From positions 512,001-576,000 of the forward strand of contig NZ_KV917381.1 of assembly GCF_002019795.1 (NCBI RefSeq): DNA of 64,000 nt, given 5' to 3'. Under the pieces are notes generated by a model. That model saw only the letters and a list, made by a program, of their open reading frames with translations, did no database searches and was not told the DNA's origin. The stretch comes from Bacillus alkalicellulosilyticus (GTDB lineage: Bacteria > Bacillota > Bacilli > Bacillales > Bacillaceae_F). This document shows, in pieces, positions 49,052-58,914 of this stretch (position 1 is its first letter; every line of letters begins with the position of its first letter). The position numbers and the translations under genes are program-made.

Positions 49052-49717
49052 TTAAATATCATGAATGACAGGGAGAATTCGATACTCCCAATTCGTTCTG
49101 CACTCGTACAGTTTGTAAAACCATTCTTCTGATTCTGTGTCTTTCTCCATGTAGTTGCATTGTTGCGAGGCATTATTGAAAACATCCTGAACATCATCTT
49201 CAGATGGGGTGTAGTAGCTCATATCCGGAGTCACACTAATCCATCTCTGGTCTTGTTCTTCATCATAGCTTGATTTTAAATCATAAATTTGAATTCCCTG
49301 AGGGACATACTTTACTATTCGGATTTGACTTTCATTGTCATTTCCTTTTTCTCCCGCTACTGCGATAAAGTTCTCGAGTAAATCAATATTCGTAAGCGTA
49401 TCGTCTTTTAGAACAATATCCGATTCTTCTGGAGTAAAGTCTGTGATAGGATCTTCTTCACCCTTTTCTGTTAATAATTCTTTTTCTAGTAAACTAATGA
49501 ATTCCTCGAGGAAATTTTCATCATAATCTTCGAACAGCTTTTCAATATCTTCTTCAGAGTAATCTTCTCCCATTGCCGCTAAAATTTCTGCGTAGCGTTC
49601 CTTAGTAGAAGGGGCATCTCCAGTCGTGTTGGTTCCAGTACCACAACCAAAAAGGAACAGTGTTACTGCAATAAAACTAAGATAAAGCGATTTTTTGATT
49701 AGTATAATATCAAGCAA
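49052..49717 (-). CDS. Lipoprotein of unknown function
   Basis: 221 residues. The start is a TTG (GAGGA is 9 nt upstream). A membrane segment ends in the lipobox LFLFGCG. A very acidic helical region (about 38-90, for example DYSEEDIEKLFEDYDENF) is followed by a small strand-rich domain with two late cysteines. High acidity suits an extracellular protein of an alkaliphile. I do not recognise a family. Confidence 0.65.
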   Translation of the reverse strand: MLDIILIKKSLYLSFIAVTLFLFGCGTGTNTTGDAPSTKERYAEILAAMGEDYSEEDIEKLFEDYDENFLEEFISLLEKELLTEKGEEDPITDFTPEESDIVLKDDTLTNIDLLENFIAVAGEKGNDNESQIRIVKYVPQGIQIYDLKSSYDEEQDQRWISVTPDMSYYTPSEDDVQDVFNNASQQCNYMEKDTESEEWFYKLYECRTNWEYRILPVIHDI

Positions 49718-49790
49718 TTTTTCTCATCCTCATTCCATCAATACTTTTCTACTATATTTTAACATAAATGTTCAATGATTCTACTTTTTT

Positions 49791-49820
49791 ATTCGGGGGG
49801 TGCCAGGCACCACCCGAAAT
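49791..49820. repeat. GGTGCCAGGCACC palindrome, copy 1
   Basis: A palindrome (ATTCGGG-GGGTGCC, then AGGCACC-ACCCGAA) with one unpaired change in the arms, in a gene-free stretch. Related copies occur at 58539, 58702, 61000 and 63513. Confidence 0.75.
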
Positions 49821-49840
49821 GGTATGATTTAACTATAAGA

Positions 49841-49863
49841 AAGGACCGCCCGCGGTTTTTATT
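49841..49863 (+). repeat. Isolated terminal hairpin of the structured repeat
   Basis: A small hairpin (ACCG-CCCG-CGGT, then TTTTTATT) has the same flanks (AAAG..., TTTTTATT) as the terminal hairpin of copy A, 180 bp further on. It may be the remnant of another copy. Confidence 0.4.
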
Positions 49864-49885
49864 AAAAGAGAAAGTAAAAAAATTT

Positions 49886-50043
49886 AGATGCTCATAGATG
49901 TCTTTTAAGCTAAATCAGGTAGGGCGATGGCTTCGCTCACTGCACGATATTAATAAGAAGTACACTTATTAATATACTTTTCAAGAGAGGGCATTGGCTT
50001 CGCACATCGCAATTAGTCAAAGACGGCTTTGCCGTTTTTATTA
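49886..50043 (+). repeat. Structured repeat element, copy A
   Basis: Outer stem GCGATG (49924) / CATCGC (50005), 8-nt symmetric loop (GCTTCGCT / GCTTCGCA), middle stem CACTGC / GCATTG (one mismatch), an 11-bp perfect inner hairpin (49947-49957 with 49965-49975) and loop AAGTACA, then a terminator-like hairpin (ACGGC-TTT-GCCGT, T-run, 50023-50040). It ends about 30 bp before the sugar-sensor gene. A conserved AGATG...AAGCTAA leader precedes it. Confidence 0.8.
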
Positions 50044-50072
50044 CGAAACATTTTTATGAAAGGGGTTTCAAA

Positions 50073-51080
50073 GTGAAAAAGTTACTAATTGTTTACAGTG
50101 TGTTGATTGGCTTGTTTATCCTTTATTTATATAATTCCAACATTATTGAATCTACTTCAAATCATTGGGAGACTCAAGGGCTGCAAGGAGAAATAACTGA
50201 TAAATATGTGATGGTCACTTTTCAATCAGGGATGGATTATTGGAAAAGTAGTCTTAAAGGTTTTGAGGATGCAGCATCGGCTCTAAATGTGTCAGTAGAA
50301 TACCGAGGGGCAGCTAATTATGATATTCAAGAGCAAATCATTGTACTTGAGCAAGTTATTGCAAAAAAACCTGCAGGCATTGCTCTTTCAGCCATTGACC
50401 CGTATGAATTAACAGATACGATTAACAAAGCTATTCATGCAGGAGTACCTGTCGTCTTATTTGATTCTGGGGCATCTGAAAGTAAAGCATACTCTTTTTT
50501 AGGAACAAATAATTATAATGCAGGAGTTACTGCCGCTCATGAAATGGCCAATCTAGTAAATGAAGAGGGTGAGGTTGCGGTAATTACTCTTCCCAACCAA
50601 TTAAACCATCAAGAGAGAACCCAAGGCTTTAAAGAAACTATTCATAATACGTATCCCAAAATGACCATTGTTGCGATTGAGGATGGAAAAGGGGACAGAC
50701 TCAATTCTAAAGATGTAACACATGAATTAGTAGAAGAATATCCAAATCTAGCAGGTATATTTGCGACAGAAGCAAATGGTGGGGTGGGAGTAGGAGAAGC
50801 GGTACGTTTAGATAAAAAAGTAGGCGAAGTACAGATCATAGGGTTTGATACAGATAAAGGAACACTAGATATGGTAGATGAAGGAATCATTTCAGCTACG
50901 CTAGCTCAAGGAACTTGGAATATGGGATACTGGTCGTTACTCTTTTTGTTTCACTTACAAAATGACCTAACAGAACCTCAAATCCTACCAACAAGAGATA
51001 GTGCACCATTGCCTGTATATGTTGATACTGGGGTTACTCTCGTTACAAAAGAAAACGTAGATTTTTACTTTGCAGATTAG
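50073..51080 (+). CDS. Membrane-anchored sugar-binding sensor protein (XylFII-like)
   Basis: 335 residues. An uncleaved N-terminal helix (about 3-20) with no lipobox cysteine, then a Peripla_BP_4 sugar-binding fold: VMVTFQSGMDYWKSSLKGFEDAA, the block GIALSAIDPYELTDTINKA, VPVVLFDSG, AVITLPNQLNHQERTQGF, IFATEANGGVGVGEA and IIGFDTDKGTLD. Followed at once by a LytS-type kinase and a YesN regulator, it matches the clostridial XylFII-LytS-YesN xylose-sensing arrangement. So it probably presents sugar to the kinase rather than to a transporter (inferred). GTG start with AAAGGGG. Confidence 0.85.
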   Translation: MKKLLIVYSVLIGLFILYLYNSNIIESTSNHWETQGLQGEITDKYVMVTFQSGMDYWKSSLKGFEDAASALNVSVEYRGAANYDIQEQIIVLEQVIAKKPAGIALSAIDPYELTDTINKAIHAGVPVVLFDSGASESKAYSFLGTNNYNAGVTAAHEMANLVNEEGEVAVITLPNQLNHQERTQGFKETIHNTYPKMTIVAIEDGKGDRLNSKDVTHELVEEYPNLAGIFATEANGGVGVGEAVRLDKKVGEVQIIGFDTDKGTLDMVDEGIISATLAQGTWNMGYWSLLFLFHLQNDLTEPQILPTRDSAPLPVYVDTGVTLVTKENVDFYFAD

Positions 51081-51092
51081 GGTGGAGACATC

Positions 51093-52883
51093 ATGTTAAA
51101 GAAATTTTTAGAAATTAATGATTTCCCGATTCGGTATAAGTTGGTCATTCATTTTCTTTTAATTAGTATTCTTCCCTCCATTTTGCTAGGTATATTAATA
51201 GGATGGGCTGTAGATAAAACACTAGAACAGCAGATGAATGATAATACATTACAGCTTATTGACAAGGTGAATAGTTCGGTTGAATCACATATACAAAATG
51301 TTCAAAATATGACTTATATTATTTCAGTTAATGCTAAAATACAAGATTTTTTTAATGGGCACCTTACTCTTGAAAATATTGAACCAGACGAACAATATGA
51401 AATAACAAGGTTTTTGCAAAATTTCACCACGCTCTACCCAGAAATTGCTGGAATACTTATCGTAAATAAAGAGGGGGAATATCTAAGTAATGAAATGTAT
51501 ACGAGGTCCTCTGTTTCTCTTACGAATGAAACATGGTATCGCCAGGCAGTTGCTCATCAAGGAATAGCTAACATTATCGGAAATCCTCAAGGAAGGAAAA
51601 TAGCTTCCCATGTAAACTATACGGAGGATGAAGTGATATCAATTGTTAGAGCAATCATTGATCCAGTAACGAAAGAAGAAAAAGGTGTTGTGTTAATTGA
51701 TTTAAAGCTGAGAGTCATTGTGGAGATCTTAAAGGATGTTAGATTAGGAAAAACAGGCTATTTAATGGTCATTGATGATAAAGGAGACGAAATATATTCA
51801 CCTTCACACTCTGTTTTAGAAGATGTATCATTTGCTTCGAAATTAGATGCGAATTATGGAACGTTTGCCGATACTGTAAATGAAAGTGACTTCCAATTTA
51901 TCTATCGAAAGTCTCCTTTCACAGATTGGACGACAGTAGGCGTTTTTTCCACAGAGGATTCAGTAGCCGAAGTGAAACTAATTCAATTTTATGTGATAAG
52001 TTTTGTGTTTTTTGTTTGTTTCGTTGGAATTACAGCTTCCTATTTTTTATCTCATACGATTTCAAGACCTATTAATCAACTTATGAAAGCCATGCAAAAA
52101 GCTGAATCAGGTGATTTATCGAGCAGATACAAAGGGGAAGGGAATGATGAGGTTAGTAGATTGGGTCGTGGTTTTAATAAAATGCTTACGCAAATTAATA
52201 AGCTAATTACCCTGACAGAACAGCAAGAAAAGAAAAAACGTGAAGCTGAGTTCCACAGTCTTCAAGCAAATATTAAACCACATTTTTTATATAATACATT
52301 AGATACAATTCAGTGGATGGCGCATAAAAAGAATGCGACAGATATCGCAGATGTAGTCAATTCATTATCGAAATTATTTCGAATAGGATTGAGTAAAGGT
52401 GGTACGATTATTTCATTAATTGATGAAATCGAACATATTAAAAGCTACCTGCAAATTCAATCTGTGCGATATCAAAATAAATTAAACTATTCCCTCGATA
52501 TATCGCCTACTATTCAAAACGTTTCTATTTTAAAAATTGTATTACAACCAATCGTAGAAAATGCGATATATCATGGAATAAAAGAACGCCGGGGTCCAGG
52601 TTTGATTACGATCGAAGCAAAGAAACAAAACGATAGGCTAGTGATTACAATAGGTGATAATGGAAAAGGAATGTCGGAAGAAAAACTAGAACAATTAAGG
52701 AAGAATCTATCCACTTTCCTAATAGATGATGAGAATCATGACAAGTTGACAACAGGGTATGGTGTTGTGAATGTACATGCTCGATTAAAGTTAACCTTTG
52801 GTGAAGAATATGGGGTAACCATTGATAGTGAATTAGATAAAGGTACTATCGTTACGATTTATCATCCAATTATTGAAGGATAA
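51093..52883 (+). CDS. Sensor histidine kinase, YesM/LytS type
   Basis: 596 residues. TM1 (about 18-40), an extracytoplasmic dCache-like sensor (about 45-285), TM2 (about 295-315) and HAMP (SHTISRPINQLMKAMQKAESGDL). Then a His_kinase domain with the phospho-site in LQANIKPHFLYNTLDTIQW (near residue 396) and the N-box QPIVENAIYHGIKERRG, and a HATPase end with DNGKGMSEE. It starts 12 bp after the sugar-binding sensor gene. It probably phosphorylates the next gene product. Confidence 0.94.
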   Translation: MLKKFLEINDFPIRYKLVIHFLLISILPSILLGILIGWAVDKTLEQQMNDNTLQLIDKVNSSVESHIQNVQNMTYIISVNAKIQDFFNGHLTLENIEPDEQYEITRFLQNFTTLYPEIAGILIVNKEGEYLSNEMYTRSSVSLTNETWYRQAVAHQGIANIIGNPQGRKIASHVNYTEDEVISIVRAIIDPVTKEEKGVVLIDLKLRVIVEILKDVRLGKTGYLMVIDDKGDEIYSPSHSVLEDVSFASKLDANYGTFADTVNESDFQFIYRKSPFTDWTTVGVFSTEDSVAEVKLIQFYVISFVFFVCFVGITASYFLSHTISRPINQLMKAMQKAESGDLSSRYKGEGNDEVSRLGRGFNKMLTQINKLITLTEQQEKKKREAEFHSLQANIKPHFLYNTLDTIQWMAHKKNATDIADVVNSLSKLFRIGLSKGGTIISLIDEIEHIKSYLQIQSVRYQNKLNYSLDISPTIQNVSILKIVLQPIVENAIYHGIKERRGPGLITIEAKKQNDRLVITIGDNGKGMSEEKLEQLRKNLSTFLIDDENHDKLTTGYGVVNVHARLKLTFGEEYGVTIDSELDKGTIVTIYHPIIEG

Positions 52884-52909
52884 GAGGAAAAGGAAATGGG
52901 GGTCAGGAT

Positions 52910-54127
52910 ATGCAACGTTGGAGAGTGTTAATTGCAGACGATGAAATGATAATTAGAGAAGGGATAAGAGATGCCGTTGAATGGGAATCGTTACAACTTG
53001 AAATTGTTGCAGAAGCTGAGGATGGAGAAGAAGCGTTAGAGTTAGCCATAAAAAATAATGTACACATCATTCTTGCTGACTTAAACATGCCTATTATGAA
53101 TGGGATGACCTTAATTAAAAATATTAATGAGCAATTACCTGAGTGCAAAATAATAATTATTACTGGTCATGACGAATTTTCCTATGCTCAAGAAGCCATT
53201 CGTTTAGGCGTCGTAGATTATATTTTGAAGCCTGTGAACCATACTGAATTGTATAAAGTGTTAGGAAATGTTCGAAATGAATTAGAAATGAAAGAAAAGG
53301 AAAAGTTACATTTTACAATGACGTCGAACCAAATCAATAAGAATATTCCGATCTTACGTGAACGTTTTTTTATAGATTGGATGGAAGGTCATATGGAAGA
53401 AGGGGATGTGATAGAGCATCTGGAGTTTTTACAGTTGCCGCCGTCTTCTCCAAAAATAGTTGGCATTATTCGATGGCCTGAAATGCAAACAACTCAGCCT
53501 TTAATGACAGAACGTGAACGTCAGCACATTCTGTCTTCTATCGAAAAGATCGTAAATGATTCGCTTCTACAATTGAAAAAAGTGGTATTTAGAGACCATA
53601 CGGGATTAATCGTTATTGCATTATGGGAAGATGCAGAGGATGAATTATTTACTAAAATGGAAAAAACAATTCAAGACTATTTACAAATCATTACGATTCA
53701 GTATTTTGAAAAAGTTACTAGTCTGATAACCGATATATCTCACGTATATAAAAGCTGTAAGTCTAAAGTGTATACAAAGGCAGAAGTTTCGAATTTAGTC
53801 CGAAGAGCAGAACAGTACATGAATGAACACTACCATGATAAAGATTTGAGCTTAGATATGATTGCAGAAACGTTACAAGTATCATCCGTTTATTTAAGTA
53901 GAATGATTAAACAGGATTTAGAAATTTCCTTTGTTACTCTGTTAACTAAAATAAGGATGAAAAAAGCCATCCAGTTATTAAACACAACGAATTTAACGAT
54001 AAATGAAATATCAGAAAAAGTTGGCTATGATACTCAACATTACTTCAGCACCGCATTTAAAAAAGTAATGGGAGTTTCTCCAATTCAGTATCGTAAGGGA
54101 GAAGCTTTTGCTAATAAAATTGAATAA
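52910..54127 (+). CDS. YesN-type response regulator with AraC HTH
   Basis: 405 residues. Receiver domain (LIADDEMIIREG, phospho-Asp in IILADLNMPIMNG, TGHDEFSYAQEA, VDYILKPVNH), a middle region of about 170 residues, and a C-terminal AraC double HTH (SLDMIAETLQVSSVYLSRMIK and INEISEKVGYDTQHYFSTAFKKVMGVSPIQYR). It lies 26 bp after the kinase gene. The ChvE-type importer downstream is its most likely target. Ribosome site GGGGGTCAGGA. Confidence 0.95.
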   Translation: MQRWRVLIADDEMIIREGIRDAVEWESLQLEIVAEAEDGEEALELAIKNNVHIILADLNMPIMNGMTLIKNINEQLPECKIIIITGHDEFSYAQEAIRLGVVDYILKPVNHTELYKVLGNVRNELEMKEKEKLHFTMTSNQINKNIPILRERFFIDWMEGHMEEGDVIEHLEFLQLPPSSPKIVGIIRWPEMQTTQPLMTERERQHILSSIEKIVNDSLLQLKKVVFRDHTGLIVIALWEDAEDELFTKMEKTIQDYLQIITIQYFEKVTSLITDISHVYKSCKSKVYTKAEVSNLVRRAEQYMNEHYHDKDLSLDMIAETLQVSSVYLSRMIKQDLEISFVTLLTKIRMKKAIQLLNTTNLTINEISEKVGYDTQHYFSTAFKKVMGVSPIQYRKGEAFANKIE

Positions 54128-54203
54128 TAGAATGAATGCTTGCATGACAAATGGAACGAACGTACCTCGTTTCATTTGTCTTTTTTTAGTACGTAAAAAA
54201 TAT

Positions 54204-54360
54204 TGCTAGCTCGTAGATGTTTGTAAGCTAGTTCAGGAAGGGCGATGGCTTCGCTCACTGCTCGTGCTTCAATAAGAAGAACGCTTATTGAAACACTTTT
54301 CCAAAGAGGGTAGTGACTTCGAGCATCGCAATTAATCAAAGACGGCTTTGCCGTTTTTCT
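54204..54360 (+). repeat. Structured repeat element, copy B
   Basis: Outer stem GCGATG (54242) / CATCGC (54324), loop GCTTCGCT / ACTTCGAG, middle stem CACTGC / GTAGTG (with one G-T pair), inner hairpin TTCAATAAG / CTTATTGAA (54268-54292) extended by GTG / CAC, loop AAGAACG, and terminal hairpin ACGGC-TTT-GCCGT with a T-run (54342-54358). Confidence 0.8.
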
Positions 54361-54387
54361 TAACATATCAGAAAGTATAAAAATGCC

Positions 54388-54529
54388 CAAGATGACTCAG
54401 GGAAGAGCAAGGGCTTCGCGCACTGCGCGTGTTTTTACAAGGAAGGCGCTTGTAAAACACTTAAAAAATGGCAGTGGCTATGCTCCTTGCTTATAAAAAA
54501 ATGGCGACTTTGTCGCTTTTTTTTTTTTA
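54388..54529 (+). repeat. Structured repeat element, copy C
   Basis: Outer stem AGCAAGG (54406) / CCTTGCT (54485), loop GCTTCGCG / GCTATGCT, middle stem CACTGC / GCAGTG (perfect), inner hairpin GTGTTTTTACAAG / CTTGTAAAACAC (54429-54460), loop GAAGGCG, and terminal hairpin GCGAC-TTT-GTCGC with 12 T (54504-54528). Every stem differs from copies A and B except one arm of the middle stem, yet all still pair. Confidence 0.8.
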
Positions 54530-54569
54530 TTAAAAAATTATAAAAAATAGCAAGAAATTAAAAAGATTT

Positions 54570-54583
54570 TGTAAGCGGTTCCA
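54570..54583 (+). promoter_or_regulatory. Cre-like box before the sugar importer
   Basis: TGTAAGCGGTTCCA fits the catabolite-responsive consensus TGWNANCGNTNWCA with one mismatch, about 50 bp upstream of the chvE start. Confidence 0.6.
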
Positions 54584-54633
54584 TTTACACTTGAACTAGA
54601 AACAAAGCAAAAAAATAGTAAGGGGGATAAAAA

Positions 54634-55716
54634 GTGAAGAAAATTGGATTTGTCTTTTTAACGTTAGCTTTTATGATGGTTCTTGCGGCATGTGGTAGTC
54701 AAACGGGTGGAAGCTCAGGTGAGTCGGGAACCGTAGGAATCTCAATGCCAACTCAATCATCTGAAAGATGGATTGCAGATGGAAACAACATGGTCGAGCA
54801 ATTTGAAGAGCTTGGATACGATACAAACTTACAATATGCAGAAGACATTATTGAAAACCAAATTGACCAAATCGAAAACATGATTACTAGAGGTGTAGAC
54901 GCACTTGTTATTGCTTCTATTGATGGGGATTCATTAACAGAGGTACTTGAATTAGCAGCCTCAATGGACATCCCTGTTATTTCATACGACCGACTAATTA
55001 GAAACTCAGAGCATGTAAGCTACTATGCTACTTTTGACAATTTTCAAGTAGGTGTTTTAAAAGGTGAATATATTGAACAATATTTAGGACTAGCTGAGAA
55101 CAATGGACCTTTTAACATTGAATTGTTTGCAGGGTCTCCAGATGATAATAACGCATACTTCTTCTTTGATGGTGCGATGTCTGTTCTACAACCTTACATT
55201 GATAATGGTCAATTAATTGTACAAAGTGGTCAAACAGACTTCCAACAAGTTGCCACGTTAAGATGGGATGGGTCTGCGGCGCAAGAAAGAATGGATAACT
55301 TATTAAGTGGTTTCTATACGGACAAAACTCTTGATGCTGTATTGTCACCATACGATGGAATAAGTATTGGAGTTATCTCTTCTTTAAAAGGGGTAGGTTA
55401 CGGTAGTGCGGAACTTCCAATGCCAGTTGTAACGGGACAAGATGCAGAGCGACCTTCTATTGCATCTATTATCGCTGGTGAACAAACACAAACAATTTTT
55501 AAAGATACGAGAGAACTGGCTGGGAAAGCGGTTGAAATGGTAGATGCCGTATTAAAAGGTGAGGAAGCAGAAGTGAATGATACAGAAACCTATGATAACG
55601 GAGTGAAAATTGTTCCTTCCTACTTATTAAAACCAACCACAGTTGATATCAACAACTATAAAGAAGTCCTAATAAATAGTGGCTACTATGATGAAGATGA
55701 ATTTGATGATAAGTAG
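54634..55716 (+). CDS. chvE: Multiple-monosaccharide-binding lipoprotein ChvE
   Basis: 360 residues. Lipoprotein signal (MVLAACGS), then a ChvE-type sugar-binding protein: [101 protein letters not shown] and the [11 protein letters not shown] end all match the family known from Agrobacterium. ChvE proteins bind several sugars, including xylose, glucose, arabinose and galactose. GTG start with AAGGGGGAT. The ATPase gene follows after about 100 bp. Confidence 0.94.
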   Translation: MKKIGFVFLTLAFMMVLAACGSQTGGSSGESGTVGISMPTQSSERWIADGNNMVEQFEELGYDTNLQYAEDIIENQIDQIENMITRGVDALVIASIDGDSLTEVLELAASMDIPVISYDRLIRNSEHVSYYATFDNFQVGVLKGEYIEQYLGLAENNGPFNIELFAGSPDDNNAYFFFDGAMSVLQPYIDNGQLIVQSGQTDFQQVATLRWDGSAAQERMDNLLSGFYTDKTLDAVLSPYDGISIGVISSLKGVGYGSAELPMPVVTGQDAERPSIASIIAGEQTQTIFKDTRELAGKAVEMVDAVLKGEEAEVNDTETYDNGVKIVPSYLLKPTTVDINNYKEVLINSGYYDEDEFDDK

Positions 55717-55823
55717 ATGAGTAGTAGCTAGGTTTACCTTTGATTTATATCTTGTTAACGATTTAGTGGTAGGTAACGACTATCGCTAAATCGTTATTTA
55801 AATCCAGGAAGTAGGTGAGTGCC

Positions 55824-57380
55824 ATGTCAGACATTATTTTAGAAATGAAAAATATAACCAAAACCTTTCCAGGAGTAAAAGCGTTAGATAAAGTAAATTT
55901 CAAAGTGGAGCAAGGGGAAATTCATGCATTAGTAGGGGAAAACGGAGCTGGAAAATCGACTCTCATGAAGGTGTTAAGTGGGGTATATCCTTTTGGAACC
56001 TATGAGGGAGATATTTTGTTTGAAGGGCAAGTCTGCCAATTTAAAGATATTAACGAAAGTGAAGAAAATGGAATTGTCATTATTCATCAAGAGTTGGCGT
56101 TAATTCCTGAACTATCAATTGCTGAAAATATTTTTTTAGGAAATGAACAAGCGACAAAAGGAATTATCAATTGGAAAAAGACGATAACCGAAGCATCAAA
56201 GCTCCTTCGTAAGGTTGGGTTAGCGGATGACCCTAGAACTCTAGCGATGGATATTGGGGTAGGGAAGCAGCAATTGGTAGAAATCGCGAAAGCTTTATCA
56301 AAAAAAGTGAAGTTACTCATCTTGGATGAGCCAACAGCAGCTTTAAATGAAGAAGATAGTAAGAACCTTTTACACTTACTACTAGAGTTTAAGAAGCAAG
56401 GAATCACATCTATTATGATATCTCATAAATTAAATGAAATTTCGTATGTAGCTGATAACCTCACAGTTATTAGAGATGGACAATCAATTGAAACTCTATC
56501 TTTATATAATGGAGAAGTAACCGAAGACCGTATTATAAAAGGGATGGTTGGGCGAGATTTAGAAAACCGCTTTCCTCCAAGAGAACCGAACATAGGTGAA
56601 AAGATTTTTGAAGTGAAAAATTGGAATGTGGATCACCCATTACATGCGGAGCGAAAACTTTTAAACGATGTGAATTTTTATCTTCGAAAAGGAGAAATTG
56701 TAGGAATTGCTGGACTGATGGGGGCAGGGAGAACGGAATTAGCAATGAGTATTTTCGGGAAGTCTTACGGAAAAAACATTCGCGGACAAATTATCAAAGA
56801 AGGCATTGAAATCGAGATGAACAACATTAAGAGTGCAATTGACCATGGGATGGCCTATGTTACGGAAGATAGGAAAACATATGGGTTAATTCTCATTGAC
56901 GATATCAAAAGAAATATATCTCTTACAAGCTTAGAGAAACTATCAAAACTAAATATAGTTGACCATCATCGTGAAACGGTCGAAGCGGAAGGCTACCGCC
57001 AAAAGATGAATATTCGAACACCAAGTATAAATCAAGTAGTGGGAAATTTGAGTGGTGGGAATCAGCAAAAAGTAGTGTTAAGTAAATGGATTATGTCTGA
57101 GCCAGATATTTTAATTCTAGATGAGCCTACTCGAGGAATTGATGTAGGCGCAAAATATGAGATTTACGGTGTAATCAATGAATTAGCTGCACAAGGAAAG
57201 GCCGTGTTAGTCATTTCCTCAGAGCTCCCAGAAGTACTTGGTTTGTGTGACCGCATTTATGCATTATGTGAAGGAGAAATAACGGGAGAGGTTACTAGAG
57301 ATAACGCAAATCAAGAAACATTAATGAAGTATATGACAAAAAAAGGAGGAAATGGCCATGAATCTAACCAACATTCTTAA
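55824..57380 (+). CDS. mmsA: Multiple-monosaccharide ABC transporter ATPase (MmsA/GguA)
   Basis: About 518 residues with two ABC domains, as usual for sugar importers. Domain 1: Walker [10 protein letters not shown], the specific [23 protein letters not shown] block, Walker [17 protein letters not shown]. Domain 2 has a degenerate Walker A (GLMGAGRTE), signature LSGGNQQKV and Walker [15 protein letters not shown]. The [14 protein letters not shown] segment is characteristic of the GguA subgroup. The ATG at 55824 lies at good spacing from AGGTGAG; an upstream GTG overlaps that site. It overlaps the permease gene by 23 nt. Confidence 0.94.
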   Translation: MSDIILEMKNITKTFPGVKALDKVNFKVEQGEIHALVGENGAGKSTLMKVLSGVYPFGTYEGDILFEGQVCQFKDINESEENGIVIIHQELALIPELSIAENIFLGNEQATKGIINWKKTITEASKLLRKVGLADDPRTLAMDIGVGKQQLVEIAKALSKKVKLLILDEPTAALNEEDSKNLLHLLLEFKKQGITSIMISHKLNEISYVADNLTVIRDGQSIETLSLYNGEVTEDRIIKGMVGRDLENRFPPREPNIGEKIFEVKNWNVDHPLHAERKLLNDVNFYLRKGEIVGIAGLMGAGRTELAMSIFGKSYGKNIRGQIIKEGIEIEMNNIKSAIDHGMAYVTEDRKTYGLILIDDIKRNISLTSLEKLSKLNIVDHHRETVEAEGYRQKMNIRTPSINQVVGNLSGGNQQKVVLSKWIMSEPDILILDEPTRGIDVGAKYEIYGVINELAAQGKAVLVISSELPEVLGLCDRIYALCEGEITGEVTRDNANQETLMKYMTKKGGNGHESNQHS

Positions 57381-58524
57381 AAATAATATGCGGTCATATG
57401 GAATGGTAGTGGCTTTAATTTTTATCGTATTATTATTTAGTATCTTAACAGAAGGAATTTTATTAAGACCATTAAACGTAACAAACCTCATTCTTCAAAA
57501 TAGTTATATTTTAGTATTAGCTATAGGCATGGTCATGGTAATTATAGCGGGACATATTGATTTGTCAGTGGGTTCGGTTTGCGCCTTCGTTGGAGCGATC
57601 GCAGCGATTTTAATGGTTGATATGCAAGTTCCTACTGCATTAGCAGTGTTCCTCTGTTTGCTTTTAGGAGCATTAATTGGCGGGTGGCATGGATTTTTCA
57701 TAGCGTATATGAAAATGCCATCATTTATCGTGACATTAGCTGGTATGCTCTTATTCAGAGGGTTAACAATGGTAGTGCTAGGAGGTCAATCTAAAGCTCC
57801 ATTTCCTAGAGAATTCCTTTTAATTAGTTCGGGTTTTATTCCTGACATACCCTATTTAGGGATTACCTCTTTACATGTACTTACGTTAATCATTGGTGTG
57901 CTCCTTTCCCTACTAATTATTTTTAGTGAACTAAAAGAGCGACGTTCACAGCTGAAACATAGTTTTAGTGTGTTACCTAAAGGGTTATTTATTGCAAAAC
58001 TAGTTGCCATGGTAGCTGTAATTAATATTTTTACGTTTGTATTAGCATCATATAGAGGAATTCCTAACATTCTAGTTATCTTATTTGTTTTAATCGTAGT
58101 ATTCACGTTTATTATGAACAAAACGGTAATAGGCAGACATATTTACGCAACAGGAGGCAATCAGAAAGCCGCTGAATTGTCTGGTGTTAAAACAAAACGG
58201 GTAACATTTTGGGTATTTGTAAACATGGGCTTATTGTCCGCAATGGCTGGACTTATCTATACAGCACGTTTAAACGCCGCTACACCAAGGGCTGGGACGA
58301 TGTTTGAACTTGATGCGATAGCTGCTGCATTTATCGGTGGAGCCTCTATGGCTGGTGGAGTAGGTACCATTATTGGCGCGGTTGTGGGTGGACTTGTCAT
58401 GGGTGTTATGAACAACGGAATGTCTTTAATCGGAATTAGTATCGATTGGCAACAATCTATTAAAGGATTAGTCCTTCTAGCAGCTGTCGGATTTGACATC
58501 TACAACCGCAATAAACTGAAATGA
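57358..58524 (+). CDS. mmsB: Multiple-monosaccharide ABC transporter permease (MmsB/GguB)
   Basis: About 388 residues with eight to ten membrane helices. Family blocks: [74 protein letters not shown] and [40 protein letters not shown]. The long loop between helices (about 185-215) is typical of GguB compared with RbsC. I use the ATG at 57358, 8 nt after AAGGAGG. It ends the importer operon. Confidence 0.94.
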   Translation: MNLTNILKNNMRSYGMVVALIFIVLLFSILTEGILLRPLNVTNLILQNSYILVLAIGMVMVIIAGHIDLSVGSVCAFVGAIAAILMVDMQVPTALAVFLCLLLGALIGGWHGFFIAYMKMPSFIVTLAGMLLFRGLTMVVLGGQSKAPFPREFLLISSGFIPDIPYLGITSLHVLTLIIGVLLSLLIIFSELKERRSQLKHSFSVLPKGLFIAKLVAMVAVINIFTFVLASYRGIPNILVILFVLIVVFTFIMNKTVIGRHIYATGGNQKAAELSGVKTKRVTFWVFVNMGLLSAMAGLIYTARLNAATPRAGTMFELDAIAAAFIGGASMAGGVGTIIGAVVGGLVMGVMNNGMSLIGISIDWQQSIKGLVLLAAVGFDIYNRNKLK

Positions 58525-58538
58525 GATTCGGGTGGTTT

Positions 58539-58565
58539 TCGGGTGGTGCCTGGCACCACCCGAAT
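58539..58565. repeat. GGTGCCTGGCACC palindrome, copy 2
   Basis: TCGGGTGGTGCC-T-GGCACCACCCGAAT; perfect arms around a single central base, just after mmsB, preceded by a partial repeat of the left arm. Confidence 0.8.
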
Positions 58566-58701
58566 GACAGTAGGATGGTTTACGAAATGAACTAGCCTAG
58601 ACATAGTTTGTTATGAATACTTATACATTTTTTGAATTTATGACGAAACTATAAATTGAATATATGAAGTTGGATTTTATCTTTCGACATAGTTCGATTC
58701 T

Positions 58702-58730
58702 ATTCGGGCGGTGCCTGGCACCGCCCGAAT
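58702..58730. repeat. GGTGCCTGGCACC palindrome, copy 3
   Basis: A perfect 14-1-14 palindrome (ATTCGGGCGGTGCC-T and its complement). Relative to copy 2, a T-to-C change in the left arm is matched by A-to-G in the right arm. Confidence 0.85.
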
Positions 58731-58914
58731 TTTCTATTTGAGACTTTAGTTTTGTATTAAAATAGTCATATAGTCGTTTGTATCTTTAAAAATTTTACAA
58801 TGTTCTAAATTTTTAGATAGAGTTGTTTAGTCTTTAGGGGTAGAACTATATTTTTTTAATTGTTTTGAACACGCTTACATTCTATAATCTTCAAATATAG
58901 GAGGTGATTACAAG

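Larger units (their letters stand above)
54128..54633. other. Intergenic region holding repeat copies B and C and the importer promoter
   Basis: About 500 bp without a gene, filled by two tandem structured repeats, then a poly-T stretch, a cre-like box and the importer leader. Confidence 0.7.

Noticed and set aside
54172-54390. 72-residue open frame on the - strand
   Set aside because: It is antisense to repeat copy B, whose palindromic structure keeps frames open on both strands.
49886-54529. Copies A-C as a sugar riboswitch or attenuator
   Set aside because: They do lie before sugar genes and end in terminator-like hairpins, but copies D and E of the same design sit in unrelated places on the other strand, one at a gene 3' end and one antisense. 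A dedicated leader is therefore less likely than a dispersed element.
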